Positions 22,931 to 33,117 of a stretch of DNA of 64,000 nt are shown piece after piece. This DNA comes from Aotearoamyces nothofagi. Its lineage: Eukaryota > Ascomycota > Leotiomycetes > Leotiales > Tympanidaceae. The notes beneath the pieces are model-generated. The model searched no databases. It worked only from the letters and a program-made list of their open reading frames with translations, and was not told the DNA's origin. The stretch lies in the NCBI GenBank assembly GCA_015345905.1, contig JADDTR010000013.1, forward strand, positions 253,411 through 317,410, given 5' to 3'. Made by a program: the position numbers and the translations under genes. The number at the start of each line of letters is the position of its first letter. Position 1 is the stretch's first letter.

Positions 22931-24200
22931 TGCGCGTGTGAGAGGGGGGGAGATCGAGGTGGAATTCGGAGAGGATTGGGGGGTGAGAGAGTGTGTGCGG
23001 TGAGGCCGTGGTGGGATCGTTGAATGCGGATCTATAGCGAGGAAATAAAGAGGGTTTTAATTAATTCACGACACTCCGGTTTCCGAGTCTGTCAGTGCTG
23101 CAATCGGCGACCATGGATGGTATGATATATATATATACCAATTAGAAAACATAAAAGACAATGAACGTCTCGTCGTGCGCGAAAGCTGCTGCTTGTTGCT
23201 GGCCCTCTATATCAGACATGCGAGCTGCGGCTGGAGCTGAGCTTATCCCAGTGCCGGTCCTGTACTGGCGCAAGGCTCTGCTTTTAGCGGGGCGGGCTGC
23301 GGTTTTGCGCAGCCTCGTTGTCAGGGGGCAGGGGATGTCGTATCTTCAGCATATTATATGCACGAGTCAACAAACTCCACTGCGCGATGAGATGGATGGG
23401 CTTGCTGGGTATGGGTTCTGGGATTGGAAATGTGTGTCGCTATCTGTCTGCAGAGTGAGCATACATACGTGTACACGCCTTGCAGAGCGGGCGTTATTGC
23501 AGCTTGGGCGTGAAGGAGAGAAGAGCTCTTGGCTGCATCTCGATGTCCCACGTGATATCCAATCCTGGCTGATTAAGTGCCCGACCTCGAGCAATTGAGT
23601 GTCAACCCGTCAATCGGGAAAATCGTGGTGTGAACCTGCTGCTTGCTTCGATTGTCACGTGTTGGCTCGCGAGCGAGTACCCGTAGATGTATCGTCTGTC
23701 ACGTGACATGGACGACGAGAAGAGTCGCTGTCGCCCGGGGCAACGATTACGGTACAACGATTACAGCAGTATTACTATTACAGTATTACTATTCTGGGCC
23801 AACTTGTTGGGGAGGAGGTGGGTCCGGTCGTGAGATGACAACGTCTGGCCGAAGCTATGATACACGCCAAGTGGCAGGTGCTGAGCACAGCATAGCAACG
23901 TCACAAGGTGAGCGAAATCTATGCATATGATATGAATGATGGAGTTGTATTGTTCCAGATTATTATTAATTAATTATATATTTCTAAAGTTTGTATCGGG
24001 TGCCGAGAGCGATAACTCTCATCCTTGTCGTTATGGGTATATTTTGCCTTAGTATCGTATATCGAATGATAGTTGTGTTGAAAGTTTTTTGAGCGCCGTC
24101 ATAATATCCTGTCCTTTTAAAAATCCGTTTTCCTTCCCAATGCCGTGTTACTGATCTCCGATTCCTCCTCCGCTCTGTAGTCCCGCATGGAAGTGCAGGT
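22931..24200. other. GNA1 upstream region and intergenic
   Basis: 1.27 kb. It holds the GNA1 promoter, a short AT dinucleotide run near 23124-23137, three CACGTG E-boxes (23549, 23654 and 23698) and a short direct repeat of AGTATTACTATT around 23770-23795. A 145-codon open frame at 23161-23598 has no domain and odd composition, so I do not call it. Confidence 0.5.
23698..23707. promoter_or_regulatory. Palindromic E-box GTCACGTGAC
   Basis: A perfect 10-bp palindrome with a CACGTG core. Further CACGTG sites lie at about 23654 and 23549. These are upstream of GNA1 but 0.6-0.8 kb away. bHLH factors (Cbf1-like, SREBP-like) bind such cores; which one does so here is unknown. Confidence 0.4.
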
Positions 24201-24533
24201 TTACACGCGGCCAGGGAACATGCCGCATGGGTACACGTTGTTGCCGAAGAGGTGTGCGGGGTTGGTCCAGTATTCGGTGGCTCTGGACATCTTCTTCTCC
24301 TTCTTCGCCTTCTTGGCGGCCTTCTTGGCTGCCTTTGCCTCGTCTGACTTGGAGCTGAAGATCGCTGAGACGGCGCGGCTGAATGGTATGGCTGGCTCGG
24401 CGGAGTATGACTCGGCAGATGACCGAGGGCTCTGAGCTGTCTTCTCCATGGAGCGCTTAGACACGAAGGATGGGCTGCCGGAGGTGAATGGGGCGCCGTA
24501 AAGGGCGGCTGAGAATGATGGGGTGTCGAGCAT
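24201..24533 (-). CDS. Small lysine/alanine-rich hypothetical protein
   Basis: A single open frame of 110 codons on the minus strand, starting MLDTPSFSAALYGAPF. It has a Ser/Pro-rich first half, then a very basic Lys/Ala-rich helix (about residues 66-83, e.g. AKKAAKKAKKEKK), then a C-terminal tail YWTNPAHLFGNNVYPCGMF that looks like constrained sequence rather than noise. The frame stays open upstream to 24689, but the ATG at 24533 seems the best start. I do not recognise the family. Basic helix plus short tail would fit a nucleic-acid- or membrane-binding peptide, but no function can be claimed. Confidence 0.5.
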   Translation of the reverse strand: MLDTPSFSAALYGAPFTSGSPSFVSKRSMEKTAQSPRSSAESYSAEPAIPFSRAVSAIFSSKSDEAKAAKKAAKKAKKEKKMSRATEYWTNPAHLFGNNVYPCGMFPGRV

Positions 24534-24918
24534 GATGGCGGTGATGAAGAGTCCGGCTTGTGTATGAAAGTCTTGTAGTGGGTAGACTGAGCAGGGACGA
24601 TGTGATGAAGTAGTGTGTGCTTGGAAAGACTCTTGAAGTTTGGAGACTTGATTGTATGGGATGGGGAAGAAAGAATAGCGGTTCCTCAACGGCCTACCTG
24701 TCCATTATATACATATCGGGGGCGGCTCCAGGAATGACGCGCTGGCGTCACCTGCGCAAAACTTTCGCCATCTGACAGAAAAGATGCAGACGGTGGAATT
24801 TTCTCATCAACCAGTGGCATGCGGCAACGTTCCCAGAGACTTTTCTCACGATGTTCCATGGATGGTTGCAAGGAAAAACAGTGGAGCGCCGTGGATAGCC
24901 GTGGACTGCCGCTGACTA

Positions 24919-25282
24919 TAGGGTAATTCGGGGGTAATAGCCCAGCGTAACGCAGCACCGGTCCAGCACCGTCCAGCACCGTCCAGCGCCCTCCAGCGCG
25001 GCTCAGCCCTGCGCCCAACAAGTCGTTGCCCTGAGCGCGGCGGCCTCTGGTGGTCCTGGCGGCCTTGGCGGGCACGAGCAGCGAAAAGACTGCAAAACCA
25101 CGCTGCAAAGCCCGTGTCTGCCCTTTTCCGCGCTGGTTTTTCCGCGCCGGTGCCTGGGTGCAGCCTCGCCATTGGCCCGCGGGCCCACCGCCAGGCTCTT
25201 CACGTGTGCCCGGCTGGCGAGGTTTGCAGCGTTTGCACGCCGGAACGGCTTAGTCAGGCAAGGGGCACGCGCCATTACCCTA
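24919..25282. mobile_element. Candidate MITE with TA target duplication
   Basis: TAGGGTAAT at the left end is matched by ATTACCCTA at the right, each flanked by TA, so the perfect inverted match including flank is 12 bp (CTATAGGGTAAT against ATTACCCTATAG at 24916-24927 and 25274-25285). The 364-bp interior is strongly GC-rich compared with the neighbours and has no long reading frame with a transposase motif. TA duplication and short terminal repeats fit a non-autonomous Tc1/mariner-type element. The terminal repeats are short, so chance is possible. Inside, a GTCCAGCACC-type unit is repeated near 24950-25000. Confidence 0.4.
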
Positions 25283-25454
25283 TAGCCCGCCCTGCCCGCC
25301 TATTTTTGGCAGCGACGCGGGCCAGCGAAAACACGTGCCGTCGCTTGTTGGGTTTCTGCACGCCAGCGGCCTCTCATACAAGAAACAGGTACCAGCCGCT
25401 CTCCCGCCTCCCGCAATTTGAGGGGGGTCGGTCGGGTGTTTGGGTCTTGTTTTA

Positions 25455-25593
25455 GGGTCATGTGACCCAAACCGTGGCGCTGTCTGGTGTTCAGGATGCG
25501 CTGCTACGTCATGTGATCTAGCTCTTTTTTCATTCCCGTTCCCGTTTCCTTCGGAGGGAGGAGTTTGGGGCGTCGTAAATTAAGTCATGTGAT
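25455..25593. promoter_or_regulatory. Three GTCATGTGA-type palindromic motifs
   Basis: GGGTCATGTGACCC at 25455-25468, GTCATGTGAT at 25508-25517 and again at 25584-25593, with a related GTCACGTG at 25961. All share a TCAYGTG core and precede the small gene beginning at 25971. Repetition of one core in 500 bp suggests a bHLH-type regulatory cluster; the factor is unknown. Confidence 0.4.
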
Positions 25594-25970
25594 ATAGTCT
25601 TGTTTCCGTTTCCATTTCCATTTCAATTCTTGAGAGCAGGTAAGTCATCCATGTCCCTTATGGCCTACCTGCCAATTAATTGAAGATTTTTCTTCCCGTA
25701 CGGTGAGTCGGTGGCGTACCGTCCACGATTAGCAAAAGCTATACAACATTCCAACTATCCAACACACAAACCAACCTGCATTTAAAATCTGTGCCTTTTA
25801 CTTCTTTTCGATGATGGTTTTGTCACCTTGATCCTTTAGTAGGTTCATTCTCCTAGTAGCAGAGCAAAGCTGAGACTGCCAAATACGGAGAGTCGGCGAC
25901 CGGTCAGCGCTTGGCTTTTGCTTAGAATGGCCCTGGCAGCAAGACCAAATAGACAGATTGGTCACGTGCG

Positions 25971-26357
25971 ATGTAAGTAGGGCCTCGACTTGATCACTCG
26001 AAATGATTGTACATGACTAAGTTTGAGCTGGAATCTGGAACCTAACTGCCTTGCTCCAGGGCTGCTACACTCGGCGCTTGGCGTGCTTATGGTTATCGGA
26101 GCAAGGCCTACAATACCCCAATGATTCGCCATCGCATCCGTCTCGTTCCTGAATTTGGCGACATGATCTATGTCAACGAGCATGTTCCTGCATCCTCCCG
26201 TATGAATCCTCAGAATGCCGTCCTGCAATTTAAGCTTGATTGCAGGTGCCGTGCGATTGCGATTGCGATTGCGGGTGCTTATCAGGATGCATGCTATGAT
26301 CTATCACATGCCGAGGCGTCGGAGAATCCACAACGCGACACGTCGACCAACCAATAA
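25971..26357 (+). CDS. Small hypothetical protein with split start codon
   Basis: The proposed coding sequence is AT at 25971-25972 joined to 26060-26357, so the ATG itself is split by an 87-bp intron with GTAAGT donor, CCTAAC branch and CCAG acceptor. The 99-residue product starts MAATLGAWRAYGYRSKAYNTP, with an Arg/Tyr-rich start that could be a mitochondrial targeting sequence; the C-terminal 35 residues look less constrained. The splice signals are close to ideal, yet I do not recognise the protein, and an ATG at 25927 opens a different frame across the same intron and would end after about 35 codons. That could be an upstream reading frame. Confidence is limited; it could also be a non-coding or decayed transcript. 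Confidence 0.4.
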
Positions 26358-26559
26358 GTGCTTGCCTGGCCCGGCCTTGTTCTTCCTCAACAAACTTCAT
26401 CTTCCACTGCGTGTCTTGCCACTCCTGTGAAATGATTCTGTATCTAGAAAGAGCCCTATTACCACACTGTATCTATCAAGCATTTAATGATCTATCAACT
26501 CTGCAACCCCAAGGCGACTTGCAGAATACATAATAGTACCGTACTAAGTCGTTACCGTT

Positions 26560-29500
26560 ATGGACCAGGATGACGACGATGACAACGCAGCGTCTCGCAA
26601 TCAACCTCAGCTTCAAGCAAGCCCCACACTCTTACCAGCACCAGTAGCCAGTGTGATCAGTCTCGTGACGAGATCATCTTCTTTATATCTGCGTCTTGGA
26701 TCTTTCATCGGAGGTCTTGCTTTGGATGGCGCCCGCGTCACAACCCTAACAGGCTTAGAACTCAGCAGGGCAGTTATTGAGGGCATTCTGAGCAGAGCTG
26801 GAAGAGAGGTTGCTGTACGAAGTACGGGAGATCTAGGACGAGCCGAAGCGGAAGGCCTACTCGAAAGAAGCATTGCCACTCTGCACTCTACCATCACACA
26901 TATATCATTCGCCGCATCTGCTGGGTTCCACATCTCAGCAGCAAGTCTGTCATCGGCATGCGACCTCTCGCAGCATCTTTTGTCAACCTTAGACTCTATA
27001 CTTGGCTCGACCGACTCCTCTCGAGCGATTGCGAGTATCATTACACTCATTCGCCGCGAATTCGAACATCCAGCTACTGGACAGCCGGGTGAGAAAGTGG
27101 GAGTCACTGATCTGTTACTCGGCATCTGCGGATTAGCTTTGCTGCAGGGCTGGTGTAGAAAATTGACAGATCTTGAGGCTCGAGAGAAGCATTTTGAGGA
27201 TGTTGTTTGGGATGTGGTCATACTTGATGATGGTCGGCGAGCAGATGTTATCGGAGCTACTGATCTTGGCGAAGGGGCCTCCACAGATGTTGTGAGAAAT
27301 GACGATTCAGGAGAACTAGCACAACGGCCATTACCATTTATAACAACTAGTGGTGATAACGAAATAATCCAGACGATACAACGGCGAGATGTGACGGATA
27401 GTCTCGAGGATGAATGGCCGGAAACTGGTCTGAAGGAACGGATAATGCAAAGCTTACCCCCGGATGCCAGTGTTTCAATCACCACAGAGACTACCACAAC
27501 TAAGACTATTACTGTCGAAATTACAGGCGCCCAACCGCCTGATCTGACGCCACCGCCTGGAGTGGAAATAATTGAAGAAAAGGCTCACCACCCTGTTGAT
27601 ATTGATGGAGATGGTAGCGTTATGAGTAACGAGGAGAAAATGGCTATGCTAGTACCAAGATATCGCGTGGTTTATCGCATTATCCGAAACAAGATGCGCG
27701 GGACAAACATAGCGGCTAGTGGTGCTGAACAATCGAATCTGGATTCGGAGGTGGATCGAGAGATGGTAGATACCTCGACATCTCCGAATTCCGGACTGAA
27801 GGATAGTAGTAAGGAATCACTGACTGGTCAGACGGACACTACACCGAATTCAAAGGCGACATTTAGCTTGTCCCCTCTGTCTTCACCGGAGCCGGAAGAG
27901 CCAATAGATTTAGACAATCGTCTTGTAGGCCATTTTGATAAGTTACGACATGAGGAGGAAAGACAAGACGACTCTACTGGATTATCGGCAATAGCTATTC
28001 CTTCGTCCAGCAACTCTGCCAATCAAAAGCGCCCACGAAAATCTATGAGCGTGGCATCATCTATTAGCGAGTCTGATAATACAGTGGCTCGAAAGACTTC
28101 TGGTGGGAAAGGTCCATTAAAGAAGATGAAGTCAGAGACCCCACAGAAGAAAGCCTCCGAGAAAAAGGGGGGTCTAAGGAACGCACTTCGAAAAGGATCA
28201 GGATCTACGTTGTCGAACTTATGGAACAAGGACCAGCCGCATGATGCCCATCTGGTGGGGGGAACAAAAGGCACCCAGTCAAGGCCTCCTTGGGGGACAA
28301 ATAAACCTACAAGTCAGAGTAAAATTGCGGTTCCATCAAAAACCCATATTCCTCCACGAGGGTCTGGCGTTGTTCCAATGCGAGATGCACCTCGAGCGCC
28401 TCAACGAGGTAATCCAAACTATTTTTCTTCTCGCGATCTAGGGATAAACACGCCACAAGAGAATCAAAGAAGTCCATCACGTGCTAGCTACTATTCGGTC
28501 CATGAAAGAAGAAGGGATTCTTTAGTATCTCAGACTGACACCTATTCAATGCACTCTGGGGATGGTCGCCCCGTGGCACCAGCCACTGTCCGGACTCACA
28601 TGAGAGCTCAGAGCAATCTGCTGCGTGCTAGATCGGAGAAAAATGTTGCGCATAATATGCCTCCGTCTCCGAAGAGTCACCGAAGAACCAAGTCATACGT
28701 GCCAAGCATCTATACTTTAAAAACAAACAATTCGGAAACTTCTCTCATCTTAGCACCTCGACCAACAAAAGGTGCGTTTGAAGACCTTGACTCGCTGAAA
28801 ACCCTAGCACGTACTGGCTTTGTTGACGGGGCTTTCCCACAACACCATATCGTTCGAAATGCCACTCGGTTCGTTCGCTTTGCCTCTGCATCCTATGGCG
28901 CGAGCTTCATGCGCTTCATGGGAATTGCATCAGCAAATGGTGCTGCTCTTGAGGCAGGCATTGACCCAGACCATCATCATGAGCATCACTCTTTCTCCAA
29001 TCACACCCAACTTCCTGCGTCTACAATTCTTCTCTCCTCGTTTGTTGACCCACAAGGCGGGACCGATTCCAGCGGCAAAACCAACACCGGCGTGCCTATG
29101 GTCCATTTCATATCCCTGGATCACGATTCACGTGCCGTTGTTCTCACCTGTCGTGGTACTCTCGGGTTTGAAGATATTCTTACAGACATGACCTGCGACT
29201 ATGATGACCTCAGACTCCGTGGCAAATTGTATAAAGTTCACAAAGGCATCCACGCGTCTGCTCGTCGCCTACTCTCCGGTAACGGTTCTCGTGTTATTGC
29301 CACCCTCGCTGCTGCTCTCGAAGAGTTCCCTGATTATGGCCTCGTCATGTGTGGACATTCTCTTGGTGGTGGCGTTACTGCTCTCCTTGCTATCATGATT
29401 TCTGAACCAGGGCCAAATCCTGCCAATTCTGCTTTCGTCACAGCTGCTGAGTCTCATTATGAGCGGCCTCAACTTCTCCTAACGTCGTCTGCTGATGGAC

Positions 29501-30156
29501 AAGGTACTGCTGACCGACCACTCTTCACACTACCTCCCGGTCGTCCCATTCATGTCTACGCATACGGCCCACCCGCAACGCTGTCTCCTTCCCTCCGCCT
29601 CGCAACGCGCGGACTCATTACCACCGTCGTGAACGGCCAAGACCTTGTTCCCTATCTCTCCCTGGGTACCCTTCACGATCTCCAAGCAGTCGCTCTAGCT
29701 TTCAAAGCTGATGATTCTGGTGCAAAAGGCGAGGTTCGGGCACGTGTCTGGGCAGGTTTAACTCGAGGCTTCGCAGCCAAGTGGTACGGGGGCAGAGAAG
29801 GCGGTGGGGGAAGTAGAGAGGATGACCAATGGGCTCTTAGTGCGCTGAAGGCGCTACGGGCTAATATGTTGAGTGCGAAGCTTGTACCGCCGGGAGAAGT
29901 TTTTGAGGTAGAGACAATGCGGGTGTTGCAACGAGATGCCTTTACTCGCAGCAGCAATGGAGAAAGCTCTGCTGGCGCTGGCGCTGGCGCAGGACTTGGA
30001 CGACCGGCGACGAGAGCAGTGTTTAAGTATGTCCAGGATGTGGAGAAGCGGTTTGGAGAATTGAGGTTCGGAGGAAATATGTTGTTAGATCATAGTCCGG
30101 GACGTTATGAAATTAGTTTGGCGGCGCTGGGAAAGGGCGTTTTGGGCACCTCGTGA
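26560..30156 (+). CDS. Class-3 / sn1-specific diacylglycerol lipase-like protein
   Basis: An uninterrupted frame of 1198 codons. The N-terminal half has a helical region of about 200 residues (ASVISLVTRSSSLYLRLGSFIGGLALDG) and then a long Ser-rich, charged, probably disordered linker (about residues 370-720). The lipase domain is C-terminal: HFISLDHDSRAVVLTCRGTL, DMTCDYDDLRL, then VMCGHSLGGGVTALLA with nucleophile Ser934, VNGQDLVPYLSLG with Asp1028 and LDHSPGRYE with a plausible catalytic His1178. This order fits fungal diacylglycerol lipases of the DAGL family, which release 2-monoacylglycerol or act on membrane lipids. Hydrophobic stretches in the N-terminal part may tether it to membranes. 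A Gly/Ala-repeat sits near residue 1140. Large size and one exon are notable. Confidence 0.88.
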   Translation: MDQDDDDDNAASRNQPQLQASPTLLPAPVASVISLVTRSSSLYLRLGSFIGGLALDGARVTTLTGLELSRAVIEGILSRAGREVAVRSTGDLGRAEAEGLLERSIATLHSTITHISFAASAGFHISAASLSSACDLSQHLLSTLDSILGSTDSSRAIASIITLIRREFEHPATGQPGEKVGVTDLLLGICGLALLQGWCRKLTDLEAREKHFEDVVWDVVILDDGRRADVIGATDLGEGASTDVVRNDDSGELAQRPLPFITTSGDNEIIQTIQRRDVTDSLEDEWPETGLKERIMQSLPPDASVSITTETTTTKTITVEITGAQPPDLTPPPGVEIIEEKAHHPVDIDGDGSVMSNEEKMAMLVPRYRVVYRIIRNKMRGTNIAASGAEQSNLDSEVDREMVDTSTSPNSGLKDSSKESLTGQTDTTPNSKATFSLSPLSSPEPEEPIDLDNRLVGHFDKLRHEEERQDDSTGLSAIAIPSSSNSANQKRPRKSMSVASSISESDNTVARKTSGGKGPLKKMKSETPQKKASEKKGGLRNALRKGSGSTLSNLWNKDQPHDAHLVGGTKGTQSRPPWGTNKPTSQSKIAVPSKTHIPPRGSGVVPMRDAPRAPQRGNPNYFSSRDLGINTPQENQRSPSRASYYSVHERRRDSLVSQTDTYSMHSGDGRPVAPATVRTHMRAQSNLLRARSEKNVAHNMPPSPKSHRRTKSYVPSIYTLKTNNSETSLILAPRPTKGAFEDLDSLKTLARTGFVDGAFPQHHIVRNATRFVRFASASYGASFMRFMGIASANGAALEAGIDPDHHHEHHSFSNHTQLPASTILLSSFVDPQGGTDSSGKTNTGVPMVHFISLDHDSRAVVLTCRGTLGFEDILTDMTCDYDDLRLRGKLYKVHKGIHASARRLLSGNGSRVIATLAAALEEFPDYGLVMCGHSLGGGVTALLAIMISEPGPNPANSAFVTAAESHYERPQLLLTSSADGQGTADRPLFTLPPGRPIHVYAYGPPATLSPSLRLATRGLITTVVNGQDLVPYLSLGTLHDLQAVALAFKADDSGAKGEVRARVWAGLTRGFAAKWYGGREGGGGSREDDQWALSALKALRANMLSAKLVPPGEVFEVETMRVLQRDAFTRSSNGESSAGAGAGAGLGRPATRAVFKYVQDVEKRFGELRFGGNMLLDHSPGRYEISLAALGKGVLGTS

Positions 30157-30597
30157 GTGAGGTGATGGTATATACGGTACGATGCGACACAATACGACAT
30201 GATAGATTTCCGGTTCAGAAAGTAAAGGAATCTTGTGATATAAGGGGCATTGCATTGTAAAGGCAAAAACTGACAAGGGGATCAATCCTCGATTCGTATA
30301 TACGAGGCATCAAGTATCTAGTCTTTTTGCATTCAAAGGGAATTAGAAGTAGAACAATCGGATATCAATTGATTAAAAGGTCGCTGAAACCTGTAGCTAC
30401 CAACCTTCAAGTTCAGCTCAAGATGCTGAGTTTTTCTCAAGGTATCTATGATCTATCAGAAGTCTTGAGATATTGGATTTCTGATTCATGCCAGTTCGTT
30501 CTTTGATGTAGTCGAAGTCGGTAGAAGGAAGAATAAGGAAGTTTTTCCGTCTTGAGGAATACACGGTCGTGTCGATTTCTTAACTTCTAATGTACAG
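30157..30597. other. Intergenic region
   Basis: 441 bp downstream of the lipase. A good intron acceptor (CTTCTAAT branch, TACAG) at 30597 suggests that the disrupted gene that follows once had an upstream exon here, but no convincing start was found. Confidence 0.4.
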
Positions 30598-31122
30598 CCC
30601 GATAACATAGAGAGGGACGACTCGGCTTCAGATATCTTCGAAGACTCCGAGTCTATCGAGGATGCTGGTGTCAAAGACGAACACAATGACGAAGTTGAGG
30701 ATGAAGAATCTCCTGCTCCACGAACCAAAACACCAAAACCGAGCCCCAGACTACCTCCTCGACGTCCAAAAGTCCAGACACATCTCCTCCCAAGACAACA
30801 TCTGCATCACAACACCCCCTAAGCAGGCAACCTACGCCCAGCCTCACCAGCTAAAAGTCCCAGTACACCGAAGACCAGCGCTCCCGATGCGACTCACAGC
30901 GCCAGCCACACCCTACATGCTGCAATGGCGCATTTAGAAGGCGTCAAAGCAGACGTGCAGCGTAGAGAAAAACTCCTCAAGGCTGCGCACTTGAAAGCAC
31001 AGGGTTTCCTAGAGGTTGTCGAGGAGGAGACGGCGGCGCTGAAGAGCGATGAGGCAAGACGCGTGCGAGCTAAGGGGGACGTGAGGAAGAAGATCGATGC
31101 TATTGCTTTGAAAATCGAGTAG
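30598..31122 (+). pseudogene. Disrupted gene for acidic, coiled-coil protein
   Basis: From a good splice acceptor at 30597 one frame encodes an acidic segment (DDSASDIFEDSESIEDAG), reaching a TAA at 30820. The same frame reopens and continues to 31122 as a clear amphipathic coiled coil beginning MAHLEGVKADVQRREKLLK and ending KKIDAIALKIE. Between them (about 30730-30830) the most protein-like Ser/Thr/Pro-rich linker reads in the next frame, as if two compensating shifts had occurred. So either this is a decayed host gene, or an unannotated intron near 30758-30847 (weak GTCC donor) removes the stop. I do not recognise the protein. Confidence 0.4.
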
Positions 31123-33117
31123 TTGCGAGAGTCTTGGGCTGGGAAGGGGGCGCTTGGTGTACTGTACTTTATTTAGTAGGTTCTGAAATGGAATTTTTTG
31201 GGGGGTTTATGCCGGTGCGGATGTCGTTTTAGGGATTGGAAGGACTTTGATAATGGGTTATGTTGTGGTTATACAGATAGGTTCTATATTGAAACCAATT
31301 CTCCAGTAGGTCTTTGTATAACGGAGATACTGAGACACTATATACATCTTGGTTTTAACAAATATGTGTAGCCGTCTATTCAACGAACAAACTGGAATAT
31401 TGTCAAAAACAATATATACTGTGGTTTTAAAGCTCGATTAGCAGTTAGTTTTTAGGTCTTTAAGTATTTAAGTATTAAAATATCATTAAGTTAACTATAA
31501 AATTTATTTATATATATTTTTTAGCACTGACGATGAGCACATTAAAATGGCATATGGAACAGTAGATTAGTTTATTCCATCAATCAACTAATATACAGGA
31601 ATCAATTACACATGATATTAAATGCTCTGTGCAATCGAAGAGTCACTTGAAGCAGGGTAGAATTTCGAACTGATTTTGGGCACTATAGCCGGTCAAACAG
31701 CATTCGTTAAAAATCCTTCCAAGCCGACAAGGAACTCGTATACCAATCAATATGATTTCCATCCATCCGATGAGGGTCCGCAACTGCGCAGCTTTCTGCG
31801 ACAGTGAAGGGTGAACCACACGGAGTCTACCTATCACACCAATTTTATCATATATAAATCTACGCCAGGCGTACAGAGCAGAGCAGCTCTGTCACATATA
31901 TGATTTTACTCTTGGCTTGCAGGGCAGCTGATTCGGATGCTCGGAGTCCCCGCACCGTGACTTGTATGTGGCCTGCAGGTGAGCTGGTCGCTCCGTCCTG
32001 TCTTGCGTCGACACGTTGCTTCTCTCGTTGCATGACCGGACGGCCCTCAGGTGTTGTCACGAACCTGGTCGGAAGCTCAACTCGGCGTGCGGCGTGCGGC
32101 GTCCTGCGTCCTGCGGCCTGTGCTGCTCGAGATCGCAACTAGCAGAGTTAATTCCGGAGATGCAAGGAGAAGTTTATTCTTCAAGAGCAAGGTTTCGGGC
32201 TTTGATCATGGTCTCTTTTGGATATAAATTGGGAGGAGAGCCACGCTGTGGATTCCTATATCCCGCAGGTGAAGGAACTGCTTCGCTAGGAGCTTGATAT
32301 TGGGGATTCTCTCGAATGGTATCAGGTATTTGCCTGGCGGATATGTCTTCACGTTCTCAAAATCACATCTACATACAAAGCTGACTCGAGGTAAGACTAA
32401 ATTCTCACCAGTAACTAAACCCGAATATATCTCTTTTCTGCCCAAGATCAAGATAGATGACCTGCTTGCTCAATACAGGGTGCAGCTTCTTCAAGTAAGT
32501 CAATGACAGAAATCCAGACTGAAATAAATCGACTTCCAAAGCTGACAGTGCTCCTGCATTTGGCGTCCTATAAGGTTTCTTTTATCTCAGCTAGTTGGCC
32601 AAGATCGAGTTTAAGGTTTTTCCTTGGTCCATTTGGAGGGCCAGGATAATTCTATATCAAATTGTGAATCCTATAAAATCCGGCCCGTCCCGTTTTGACG
32701 CGAGAGTAGTCTAGATATTGTTTTGTTCATTAGTGAGATGTCTTCATATAGCGTTTAAATTGGATTTTGATACGTCACCTCATCCCTGAGAGAGTGTTGA
32801 GGTGCGGTCACCTTTATGTTAGAAGACATGGCCTTTTAACACAAATTTGTACACTCTATGAAAGGAACAGCTGCTTTGATTAAGAAGATCTTCCGATTGA
32901 AGTGGTTTACACCTTTATATAGGGCTACTTTCCTGGTATTCCCCTATAAAATCGCCTATTTATACTTGAGCCTCTATACACCTTGGGAAGGTGACATCCA
33001 GCTGTAGTTGCCGATCTGTGCCTAATACCGTACATCCTGCAGAAGAGCAAGGGTAGAGCGTATTAGTTCGCTGGGCAGCAGTTGCTTGACGGGAGTATTT
33101 ATACCTACACAGCCGCC
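31123..33117. other. AT-rich intergenic stretch
   Basis: 2 kb without a supported gene. 31260-31640 is the most AT-rich stretch of the window, with long T and A runs. TATAAAAT at 32945-32952 lies 166 bp before the O-methyltransferase start and may be its TATA box. On the minus strand at 32206-32451 an 81-codon frame (ENVKTYPPGKYLIPFERIP) looks somewhat protein-like and could be a gene relic. Confidence 0.5.
32945..32952 (+). promoter_or_regulatory. TATA-like box before the O-methyltransferase
   Basis: TATAAAAT in a good position relative to the start codon at 33118, in an AT-rich promoter region. Similar motifs occur nearby at about 32671, so the assignment is tentative. Confidence 0.3.

Larger units (their letters stand above)
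24534..25970. other. Intergenic region with GC-rich insert and E-box-like motifs
   Basis: 1.4 kb. The centre (about 24919-25282) is markedly GC-rich and bounded by short inverted repeats; see the mobile element entry. The right part, 25440-25640, has three TCATGTGA palindromes. No gene supported. Confidence 0.5.

Noticed and set aside
23161-23598. 145-codon plus-strand frame
   Set aside because: Cys/Ser/Arg-rich without domain, in the upstream region of GNA1.
26240-26285. Possible extra intron in the small split-start gene
   Set aside because: Only about 44 bp and no branch site, and the joined frame shows no improved protein.
32206-32451. 81-codon minus-strand frame, protein-like
   Set aside because: Segment YPPGKYLIPFERIP looks like real protein but is short and flanked by nothing; only noted as a possible relic.
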